NCBI GenBank assembly: GCA_020351875.1 | Contig: CP070671.1 | Location: 392,335-456,334 of the forward strand | From: Chromatiales bacterium | GTDB taxonomy: Bacteria > Pseudomonadota > Gammaproteobacteria > Steroidobacterales > GCA-2729495 | Reading direction: 5' to 3' | Length of the DNA stretch: 64,000 nt | Part shown: positions 41,770 through 48,501 of the stretch, in pieces | Numbering within the stretch: position 1 is the first letter of the stretch | Layout: every line of letters begins with the position of its first letter | The notes under the pieces: generated by a model | The model's input: only the letters and a program-made list of their open reading frames with translations | Databases searched by the model: none | What the model was told of the DNA's origin: nothing | Translations under genes and position numbers: made by a program

Positions 41770-42423
41770 ATGAGTTTGAACGTGAACCAGGCTCGCGCGG
41801 TGATGATTCAACAACAGCTGCGCGCCGGGACCGTGCTGGACCCGGGCGTGCTGGACGCGCTGGCCACCGTGCCGCGCGAGCAGTTCGTGCCGCCCGCCTA
41901 TCGCGGGGTGGCCTTCGCCGATGAGTCGATTCCGCTGCCCTGCGGCCAGTGCATGATGACGCCCGTACAGGAAGGACTGTTGCTGCAGGCGCTGAACATC
42001 CGTCCGACGGACCGCATCCTGGAGATCGGCACCGGCAGCGGCTATCTCACTGCATGCCTGGCGCGCCTCGGCGCCCAGGTGACCAGCATCGAATTGTTCC
42101 CGGAACTCGCGGACACCGCTCGGGACCGGCTCCGGTCTCACGGTATCGAGAACTGCGAAGTGGTGCCAGGCGATATTTTCGAGATCGGTGCGCAACGGGC
42201 AGACGTGATCGCGGTCACCGGCTCGCTGCCCGTGGCAGTCTCCCGCTTCGCCGACTGGCTGAACCCGGGCGGGCGGCTGTTCCAGGTCGTCGGCCGGACA
42301 CTGCCGATGCACGCGTGGCGTATCGAGCGCGCCGCCGGCAACGACTTCCATCGCAGGCGCCTGTTCGAGACCGCGATCCCGGCACTGCTGCATGCCCCCG
42401 AAGCGGCGCCATTCGTGTTCTGA
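41770..42423 (+). CDS. pcm: Protein-L-isoaspartate O-methyltransferase family protein
   Basis: This is a SAM-dependent methyltransferase of the PCMT family (217 aa), which repairs isoaspartyl residues. It has QARAVMIQQQLRAG, VPREQFVP, and the SAM motif ILEIGTGSGYLTACLARLGAQVTSIEL. The central part reads DESIPLPCGQCMMTP where the canonical enzyme has (I/L)G.GQTIS.P, so the catalytic loop is divergent. This type is often found just upstream of tolC, and true isoaspartate specificity is uncertain. ATG 41770 is used; an out-of-frame ATG lies four bases before. Confidence 0.85.
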   Translation: MSLNVNQARAVMIQQQLRAGTVLDPGVLDALATVPREQFVPPAYRGVAFADESIPLPCGQCMMTPVQEGLLLQALNIRPTDRILEIGTGSGYLTACLARLGAQVTSIELFPELADTARDRLRSHGIENCEVVPGDIFEIGAQRADVIAVTGSLPVAVSRFADWLNPGGRLFQVVGRTLPMHAWRIERAAGNDFHRRRLFETAIPALLHAPEAAPFVF

Positions 42424-42533
42424 CGCGACAGCTGTGCGGTCACACGTTGCACCGGCTCTGGGTTAGCATGGCGCGTCGCCGCTCCCGGCCGACCCTGTAT
42501 CGACGCTATATATATCGGAGCCTGAGAGTTGCC

Positions 42534-43922
42534 ATGAGAATGCTACCCCCCTTGCTGCTGGCCACCGTAACGATCGCGGGTGCGCCTGCTCATGCCACGG
42601 ACCTGATTGAAATCTACGCCCAGGCTCTGACCAGCGACCCGCAGCTCCGTGAAGCGGAAGCCAGTCTGCAGGCCACCCTGCAGCGCAAGCCGCAGGCCAT
42701 CGCAGCGCTGTTGCCGCAAGTGTCCGCCGGCTGGACCTACGACGACAATAAGAACAATACGCGCGCGATTCGCGGCGTCGGATCTGTCGTGGCACCGAGC
42801 ATCACGGACACCACCTCCGACGGCTGGGGCTGGAGCGTAGACTTCACGCAGACGCTGTTCCGGGCCGACCAGTGGCTGCGGGTGCGGCAGGCCGACAAGG
42901 AAGCCGCGCAGTCCGAAGCCGACTACCAGGCGGCGCGGCAGAACGTGATCACGCGTGTCGCCACCGCCTACTTCGACGTGCTGGCGGCCCAGGACACGCT
43001 CGAATCCGAACAGGCCGCGAAGGAAGCCATCGGCCGGCAACTGGAACAGGCACAGAAGCGCTTCGAAGTGGGCCTGATCGCGATCACCGACGTGCAGGAA
43101 GCGCAGGCCGGATATGACGAGGCGGTAGCCGCGGAAATCACGGCCAAGCGTGTGCTCGCCAACCGCCGTGAGGTGTTGCGCGAGATCACGGGCCAGTACA
43201 CGCCCGACCTGGACGGCCCCCAGGAGGAGATTCCGCTGGTCAGCCCGAACCCGGTGGACGAGAACCAGTGGGTCGAAATCGCGCTGCAACAGAACCTGTC
43301 GCTGATGTCGGCGGATATCGCGGTGGATATTGCTCGCGACGACGTACGCATTGCCCGCTCGGCGCATCTGCCGACCCTGGACCTCGTCGCGCGCCGGCAG
43401 GTGCAGGACATCTCGGGTGGCGGTCACAATACCGCGCAGGATTTTAACGACCCGACCATTATCGAGCGCCAGGTCATCGATACGCTGAACGACTCCACGT
43501 CAGAAGTGATTTCTCTGCAGTTCTCGGTGCCCATTTACGCGGGTGGGGCGATTCGTTCCCAGTCCCGCGAAGCGGTATGGCAACGCCGCGCGGCCCTGGA
43601 ACGGCTGGAACGCACGGCGCGGGAAGTTGAGCGGCAGACGCGTGACTCCTACCTGGGGGTGATCTCGGAAATCGCTCGCGTGAAGGCGCTGAGACAGGCC
43701 CTGAAGTCCGCGCAGACCGCGCTGCAGGCAACGGAAGCCGGCTTCGAGGTGGGTACGCGCACCACGGTGGACGTGCTGGATGCGCGGCGCCAGCTGTTCC
43801 TGGCGGAGACCAACTACGCGCGCAGCCGCTACGACTACATCGTCAACGTGCTGCTGCTGAAGGAAGCCGCCGGTACGTTGAACGAAACCGACGTCGCCGA
43901 GGTCAACGGCTGGCTCGAGTAG
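42534..43922 (+). CDS. tolC: TolC family outer membrane protein
   Basis: TolC forms the trimeric outer-membrane duct for type I secretion and multidrug efflux. The product (462 aa) has a signal peptide (MRMLPPLLLATVTIAGAPAHA) and two homologous OEP halves with TolC traits: TDLIEIYAQALTSDPQLREAEA, WGWSVDFTQTLFRADQW, RQNVITRVATAYFDVLAAQDTLESEQAAKEAIGRQLEQAQKRFEVGLIAITDVQEAQAGYD, and VISLQFSVPIYAGGAIRSQSREA...FEVGTRTTVDVLDARRQLFLAETNYARSRYDYI. The ATG is preceded by GGAG. It follows pcm by 110 bp and converges with the nrdJ-accessory gene. Confidence 0.94.
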   Translation: MRMLPPLLLATVTIAGAPAHATDLIEIYAQALTSDPQLREAEASLQATLQRKPQAIAALLPQVSAGWTYDDNKNNTRAIRGVGSVVAPSITDTTSDGWGWSVDFTQTLFRADQWLRVRQADKEAAQSEADYQAARQNVITRVATAYFDVLAAQDTLESEQAAKEAIGRQLEQAQKRFEVGLIAITDVQEAQAGYDEAVAAEITAKRVLANRREVLREITGQYTPDLDGPQEEIPLVSPNPVDENQWVEIALQQNLSLMSADIAVDIARDDVRIARSAHLPTLDLVARRQVQDISGGGHNTAQDFNDPTIIERQVIDTLNDSTSEVISLQFSVPIYAGGAIRSQSREAVWQRRAALERLERTAREVERQTRDSYLGVISEIARVKALRQALKSAQTALQATEAGFEVGTRTTVDVLDARRQLFLAETNYARSRYDYIVNVLLLKEAAGTLNETDVAEVNGWLE

Positions 43923-43925
43923 GCG

Positions 43926-44636
43926 CTAGCCGCACTTCGACTCGCCGCAGTTCAGGCAGGTCATGCAGCCGTCCATCATCACCACAGCCGTGACGCTGCA
44001 CTTGCCGCACAGCTGGGCCCCGGCCGGGAATTCGCTGGCCGCAAATGCGTCCTGCTGCTTCGTGCGGTCTTCGAACTCGCGGCGCTTCGTCTCCACGAGG
44101 CGTTGCTGGTGCTCGTCGAGCCCACTGTCCGGCAACATGCCGATGAATTGCAGGTGTTTCTCGATGATGTGCCCGAGCTCGGCGATGATCGACGGCATGA
44201 ACTTGCCGCCCGGCTGCCAGTAACCGCCCCGCGGGTCGAACACGGCCTTCAGCTCGTCCACGATGAAGGTCACGTCGCCGCCCTTCCGGAATACCGCCGA
44301 CATGATGCGCGTGAGCGCGACGATCCACTGGTAGTGGTCCAGGTTCTTCGAGTTGATGAAAATCTCGAAGGGCCGACGCTGCTCGAACTCGGTATCCGGG
44401 TTCAGGATCAGGTCGTTGATCGTCACGTACATCGCGTGATCGGAAATCGGCGTTTTCACCTTGTAGGTGGAACCTCGCAGCATTTCCGGCCGTTCGAGCT
44501 TCTCGTGCATCCGCACGACCTTGCCGTCGGCACTGGTCTCGACCGGCTGCGGCCGTTCGACCGGCTTCGCGGCACCTGGCGGCTCCGCCTCGACACGGAA
44601 GTCGACGATTGCCTTGCTGATTCTGATTTCTGCCAT
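43926..44636 (-). CDS. TSCPD-domain protein, NrdJb-like partner of class II RNR
   Basis: This 236-aa protein resembles the C-terminal part of long B12-dependent ribonucleotide reductases, encoded separately as in Pseudomonas aeruginosa (nrdJb). It has the TSCPD-type domain (RGSTYKVKTPISDHAMYVTINDL, NSKNLDHYQWIVALTRIMSAVFRKGGDVTFIVDELKAVFDPRGGYW, IAELGHIIEKHLQFIG) and a C-terminal cysteine cluster LCGKCSV...DGCMTCLNCGESKCG with six Cys. The cysteines could be a zinc ribbon or the redox shuttle that re-reduces the active site; this is inferred. It starts 49 bases after the nrdJ stop on the same strand. Confidence 0.9.
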   Translation of the reverse strand: MAEIRISKAIVDFRVEAEPPGAAKPVERPQPVETSADGKVVRMHEKLERPEMLRGSTYKVKTPISDHAMYVTINDLILNPDTEFEQRRPFEIFINSKNLDHYQWIVALTRIMSAVFRKGGDVTFIVDELKAVFDPRGGYWQPGGKFMPSIIAELGHIIEKHLQFIGMLPDSGLDEHQQRLVETKRREFEDRTKQQDAFAASEFPAGAQLCGKCSVTAVVMMDGCMTCLNCGESKCG

Positions 44637-44685
44637 GGTTGTCCAGCCTCTCTCGCCCCGACCGCCCGGTTAGCGGCCAGCGTTG

Positions 44686-47600
44686 TCAAAACTTCCCGTA
44701 GTAGCCTTCTTTCAGCGCATCGAACAGGTTTGCGGCGGTATGTACTTCCCCGTCGTACTCCACCTCCTGGTCGCCGCGCGCCTCGATCTCGGTGCCATCT
44801 TCCAGGACGAAGGTGTAGGTCGTGTTCTTCAGGTCTTTTTCCTTGACCAGCACGCCCTGGAAGGCCTCTGGATTGAAGCGGAAGGTCGTGCAACCCTTCA
44901 GCCCCTGCTCGTGCGCGTACAAGTAGATGTCCTTGAACTCCTCGTACGGAAATTCCGTCGGCACATTCGCGGTCTTGGAGATCGATGAATCCACCCATTT
45001 CTGGGCCGCCGCCTGGATGTTCACGTGTTCGGTGGGCGTGATGCTGTCCGCCGTCACGAAATAGTCGGGCAGCTGTTCGCCAGGCTTGTTCGAATCCGGC
45101 AGCGCGCGCGGGTTGACCAGCTCGCGATAGGCCAGCATTTCGAACGAGAACACGTCCACCTTTTCCTTGGTCTTCCGGCCCTCGCGAATCACGTTGCGGA
45201 AGTAATGATGCGCGAAGCTCGGCTCGATGCCGTTGCTGGCGTTGTTGGCCAGGGACAGCGAAATGGTGCCGGTGGGCGCGATGGAACTGTGGTGCGTAAA
45301 GCGCGCGCCGGTGCGCTCCAGTTCCTTGACCAGCTCCGGTGCCACCTCCCTCATGCGTTGCATGTAGCGGCTGTAGCGCGCGTGCAGCACGCGGCCCGGC
45401 ACCTTGTCGCCCACCTGCCAGCCATCGGCAGCCATCTCCGGGCGCCGCCGCAGCATTTCCGGGGTCACCCGGAATTCTTCGAGCATGATCGGCGCCGGGC
45501 CCTTTTCGCGGGCGAGTTCCAGGCCCGTTTCCCAGCCCGCCACGGCCAGCTCGCGGGCCACGGTTTCCGTGAACTCCACGGACTCCGAAGCGCCGTATTT
45601 CATGCGCAGCATCGCGACGGTGGAACCCAGGCCCAGGAAACCCATGCCGTGACGGCGCTTGCGGAAAATCTCGTGGCGCTGGCCATCCAGCGGCAGACCG
45701 TTCACTTCCACCACATTATCGAGCATCCGCGTGAACACGTTCACGACCTTGCGGAAATCTTCCCAGTCGAAACGCGCGTTGTCGGTGAACGGGTCGACGA
45801 CGAACTTGGTCAGGTTCACGGAACCCAGCAGGCAGGAGCCGTACGGCGGCAGGGGCTGCTCGCCACAGTTGTGGGCCCAGATACCGTTGGCGTCAAACGC
45901 GTTGATGCCCGGCACCTGGCAGTCGTAAACCGCTTCTGAGCCGTCCGCTGCCACCGCCTTGACGCGGGCCACGAAACGTTCCGTGCCCTGGGCGACGGCC
46001 GGGTGGGCCAAGGCATCTGCCAACCGCTCACTGCGCACTGTATCCGTGAACCCGATCAGCTCGGCGAACTGCGCCAGGTTGCTGCCGGAAATCCACAGGC
46101 ACGCCCCGGTGACCGCCGATGACCGCTGACCGCTGCGCCGGGCCACGATGCCGAACCGCAGCAGCATGCGCTGAATGCCCGGCAACGCATCCTCACGGAG
46201 ATCCGCATACCGGATCGCCGGGCCGGCAGCGCCTTCCGCCACGAGTTCGCCCCGTTGGTCGAAGGCGGCCCTGAGAAAACCGCGGTAAAAACCGCTGGAC
46301 GCCCGTTCCAGGCCCGCCGTCACCGCGCCGGGATCAGCCGCCAGGTCCAGGGCCGCGGCCACGCGACCCAGCCCGGGGATCACCAGCTGATGCCGGCCGG
46401 TGTCGGCCACCGGCTGCCAGCCGAGTTCGTCACCGTTGACGACCAGGGCCCGGGCCGCTTCTTCGGCCGTGCTCATCAACAGGTCCACGCCGGCCGCCAG
46501 AGGTGCCGCGGACCCGTTGGCCACCACGGCGGTACCACCGAGCTGAATGCTGGCGTCCGTGGCCGACACCTGGCCGGCACCGGTGTGCAACAGACCGAGC
46601 AGGTAGCCCTCTTCGCCACCGTAAGCACCCGGCCAGTGTGCGCGCCCGCGATGATCGTGCAGCATCACGCGATCGCCGGGGCACAGCTGCCCCGCCGTGC
46701 ACCAGTCCGTCTCCGTGACGTCGGCGTCGAAGCGCACCACGCGGCGCAGGCGATGATCCGCAGTCAGCCGCAGGCTGAAGCCGCCAGCGGTTTCCAGTCG
46801 CACCACGGGCTTGGTGGCGGTCTGGAAGAACCCGTCCGGGCCCGACTCCCAGGCCTCGCCGTCCAGCAGCGCCGTGAAGGGCCGGCCGACGAGTTCTGCC
46901 ACCTGCCGCGGCCCGTCCGCTGTCTGTACCCAGGTATCTGCTGTCACGCACGGGTTGGTCGCCCGAATGTTTTCGCAAAACCAGTTGTTGTTCATTTCGT
47001 TCACGCGGTCGACGAGAACGAAACCAGGCTCCGCGAAGTCATAGGTGGAAGCCATGATCATGTCCCACAAGCGCCGGGCCGGCAGCTTGCGGAAGATCTT
47101 GCAGGCCACCTGGCCGTGCTCGTTGGTCACGTAGCCGTTTGCCGGCCAGTCCCGCCACAGCACCTGCTCGGGATCGTCCAGGTCGATACCGCTGTTGTCG
47201 TATTCCCGCTGGTCGATCGGAAAGGCCAGCGCCCACTCGCCGTTGGCACGCACGGCGTTCACGAAGTCGTCCGTAATCAGCAGCGACAGGTTGAACTGCC
47301 GCAACCGGCCGTCTTCACGCTTGGCGCGGATGAAGTCGAGAACGTCCGGGTGGCCCACGTCGAAGGTGCCCATCTGGGCACCGCGGCGCCCGCCCGCCGA
47401 CGACACGGTGAAACACATCTTGTCGTAGATATCCATGAACGACAGCGGGCCGGATGTGTACGCACCGGCGCCGCTGACGTACGCCCCCTTCGGCCGCAGC
47501 GTAGAGAATTCGTAGCCGATACCGCAGCCGGCCTTCAGGGTCAGCCCGGCTTCGTGCACCTTGTCCAGGATGTCGTGCATGGAATCACCGATGATTCCGG

Positions 47601-47913
47601 ACACGGTGCAGTTGATCGTGGAGGTGGCCGGCTTGTGGTGCCGCGCACCCGCGTTCGATACGATTCGCCCCGCCGGCACCGCGCCGCTGCGCAGCGCCCA
47701 CAGGAAAGACTCGTACCACCGCTCGCGGTCCGGCTCCGCCTCGACATCGGCCAGTGCGCGGGCGACGCGTTTGTAGGTGTCGTCCATGGTTTCATCCACT
47801 ACCTCGCCGACCTTCGACTTGAGCCGGTACTTGGTGTCCCAGATATCCACGGAGGCTTCCTGGAAGACGATGCCCGAAACCTTGACCTGACCAACCTGCG
47901 CTGCGCTTTTCAT
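44686..47913 (-). CDS. nrdJ: Adenosylcobalamin-dependent (class II) ribonucleotide reductase, with intein
   Basis: NrdJ reduces ribonucleotides to deoxyribonucleotides using coenzyme B12 to generate a thiyl radical. The 1075-aa precursor holds 714 aa of reductase interrupted by a 361-aa intein. Reductase landmarks: GRIVSNAGARHHKPATSTINCTVSG (first redox Cys), AGCGIGYEFSTLRPKGAYVSGAGAYTSG, and NLSLLITDDF. The radical motif NPCGE is rebuilt only after splicing (NP before the intein, CGE after), with the partner Cys in YGSCLLGSVNL. THHSSIAPTGTISLSLANNASNGIEPSF lies further on. ATG 47913 is preferred; an in-frame start at 47958 would add 15 residues. It is followed by the TSCPD partner gene. Confidence 0.96.
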   Translation of the reverse strand: MKSAAQVGQVKVSGIVFQEASVDIWDTKYRLKSKVGEVVDETMDDTYKRVARALADVEAEPDRERWYESFLWALRSGAVPAGRIVSNAGARHHKPATSTINCTVSGIIGDSMHDILDKVHEAGLTLKAGCGIGYEFSTLRPKGAYVSGAGAYTSGPLSFMDIYDKMCFTVSSAGGRRGAQMGTFDVGHPDVLDFIRAKREDGRLRQFNLSLLITDDFVNAVRANGEWALAFPIDQREYDNSGIDLDDPEQVLWRDWPANGYVTNEHGQVACKIFRKLPARRLWDMIMASTYDFAEPGFVLVDRVNEMNNNWFCENIRATNPCVTADTWVQTADGPRQVAELVGRPFTALLDGEAWESGPDGFFQTATKPVVRLETAGGFSLRLTADHRLRRVVRFDADVTETDWCTAGQLCPGDRVMLHDHRGRAHWPGAYGGEEGYLLGLLHTGAGQVSATDASIQLGGTAVVANGSAAPLAAGVDLLMSTAEEAARALVVNGDELGWQPVADTGRHQLVIPGLGRVAAALDLAADPGAVTAGLERASSGFYRGFLRAAFDQRGELVAEGAAGPAIRYADLREDALPGIQRMLLRFGIVARRSGQRSSAVTGACLWISGSNLAQFAELIGFTDTVRSERLADALAHPAVAQGTERFVARVKAVAADGSEAVYDCQVPGINAFDANGIWAHNCGEQPLPPYGSCLLGSVNLTKFVVDPFTDNARFDWEDFRKVVNVFTRMLDNVVEVNGLPLDGQRHEIFRKRRHGMGFLGLGSTVAMLRMKYGASESVEFTETVARELAVAGWETGLELAREKGPAPIMLEEFRVTPEMLRRRPEMAADGWQVGDKVPGRVLHARYSRYMQRMREVAPELVKELERTGARFTHHSSIAPTGTISLSLANNASNGIEPSFAHHYFRNVIREGRKTKEKVDVFSFEMLAYRELVNPRALPDSNKPGEQLPDYFVTADSITPTEHVNIQAAAQKWVDSSISKTANVPTEFPYEEFKDIYLYAHEQGLKGCTTFRFNPEAFQGVLVKEKDLKNTTYTFVLEDGTEIEARGDQEVEYDGEVHTAANLFDALKEGYYGKF
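45868..46950 (-). other. Intein in NrdJ (361 aa) with degenerate homing endonuclease
   Basis: This is a protein intron translated in frame within nrdJ and expected to splice itself out. The first residue is Cys (CVTADTWVQTADG, block A). Block B is SLRLTADHRL with the conserved Thr-x-x-His. The C-terminal block reads VYDCQVPGINAFDANGIWAHN, with penultimate His, terminal Asn and a following Cys as the +1 residue. A LAGLIDADG-type endonuclease region lies between, but its two helices read LLGLLHTGAG (about 46570-46605) and FLRAAFDQRG (about 46246-46290), both lacking the catalytic Asp. Splicing should work while homing should not. The insertion is exactly between NP and CGE of the radical-cysteine motif. 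Confidence 0.94.
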
Positions 47914-48094
47914 TGCGACGAAACAACCCCGTATCTGAAGGCGGCCCCGGCCTGCCAAGCCGTGAGTCGCTGTCTTTTTGCCCGGTTCACCCCTGACCCG
48001 TGACCCCTTTTTTCAACGGACAGTCGTCCCCTGCAGCCGCGAGCGACACCCTCGGTCCTCGTGGCCGATACGACGATCCTGAAGAAAACCGCCG

Positions 48095-48110
48095 GCACAA
48101 GATATTGTGC
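48095..48110 (-). promoter_or_regulatory. NrdR box 1, overlapping the nrdJ transcription start region
   Basis: The 16-mer gcacaagatattgtgc matches the NrdR consensus acaCwAtATaTwGtgt at 12 of 16 positions, counting w as a match, including all upper-case ones. It is the core of an 18-bp interrupted palindrome (GGCACAA, four bases, TTGTGCC). It begins about 12 bases downstream of the -10 hexamer, so a bound repressor would cover the start region. NrdR is the ATP/dATP-sensing repressor of ribonucleotide reductase genes in most bacteria. Confidence 0.82.
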
Positions 48111-48121
48111 CGACGCCTGCA

Positions 48122-48150
48122 AGATTAGGACTCCGGGAATTTTCTGTCAA
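48122..48150 (-). promoter_or_regulatory. Sigma-70 promoter of nrdJ
   Basis: On the minus strand TTGACA (48145-48150) is followed after exactly 17 bases by TAATCT (48122-48127). The -35 is perfect and the -10 matches TATAAT at four of six positions. The expected start site is near 48115, giving a leader of about 200 bases before the nrdJ ATG. Box 1 for NrdR lies immediately downstream. Confidence 0.82.
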
Positions 48151-48271
48151 GGGAAAATTGTCTTTCAGCCTTATCGCTTAAATGGTTTAAAAACAATTAC
48201 TTATTGGCTTTTCAGAAAATACTCCGCAGAACAACTTGTGCTGACTGTAGCGTGGTCGCCTATTGGGCGGA

Positions 48272-48287
48272 CCACAACATCTTGTGT
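48272..48287 (-). promoter_or_regulatory. NrdR-like box 2
   Basis: ccacaacatcttgtgt matches the NrdR consensus at the conserved C-w-A, AT and T-w-G-t-g-t positions. It is 177 bp upstream of box 1, farther than the usual 15-16 bp spacing of paired boxes. It may act through a second, unrecognised promoter or by looping. Confidence 0.55.
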
Positions 48288-48314
48288 TCAGGCTATGCCC
48301 CGGAAGCCCCCAGT

Positions 48315-48323
48315 TTATCCACC
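48315..48323 (+). promoter_or_regulatory. DnaA-box-like 9-mer
   Basis: TTATCCACC matches the DnaA consensus TTATCCACA at eight of nine bases, about 28 bp beyond NrdR-like box 2. DnaA is known to regulate reductase genes in E. coli. A single near-match can occur by chance. Confidence 0.35.
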
Positions 48324-48501
48324 GGATATTCCACCCGCCGCCGGGATTGGGTAACCACGGCGGCCTGCAGATCTGCGACCAACCGCCGCTCTCCGGCATC
48401 CAGACTAGGACTGTTCAGCGAAACCCTGCGGGTCCGCGGCGAGGTCCGCGACCGGCTATGATTCGCCTCTTGTCCACCGCTTCTCCGGGAAATCATCCAG
48501 C

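Larger units (their letters stand above)
47914..48501. other. 588-bp nrdJ/degQ divergent regulatory region
   Basis: No gene is evident here. The part nearest nrdJ (47914-48115) would be a roughly 200-base untranslated leader. The middle (about 48111-48260) is strikingly AT-rich compared with the GC-rich surroundings and holds the nrdJ promoter. Two NrdR-type palindromes and a DnaA-box-like 9-mer are listed separately. Toward the protease gene, TATGAT at 48457-48462 is a possible -10 for that gene, without a convincing -35. No B12-riboswitch core (GCCACTG box) was seen in the leader. Confidence 0.7.

Noticed and set aside
44686-47913. Interpretation of the extra nrdJ segment as an insertion domain or fusion
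   Set aside because: Both edges carry intein splice-junction residues and the flanks rejoin into the invariant NPCGE motif, which an ordinary domain insertion would not do.
46255-48003. Long open frame (582 aa) antisense to nrdJ
   Set aside because: It is His/Arg/Gln-rich with no recognisable domain and exactly shadows the GC-rich nrdJ coding frame. Such frames are common opposite GC-rich genes.
47914-48115. Cobalamin riboswitch in the nrdJ leader
   Set aside because: I looked for the B12-box core GCCACTG on the transcript strand and did not find it. The leader is long but lacks the conserved junction elements.
48226-48245. Third NrdR box (GAACAACTTGTGCT)
   Set aside because: The arms resemble CACAA/TTGTG but the four central bases between them are missing, so spacing does not fit the consensus.
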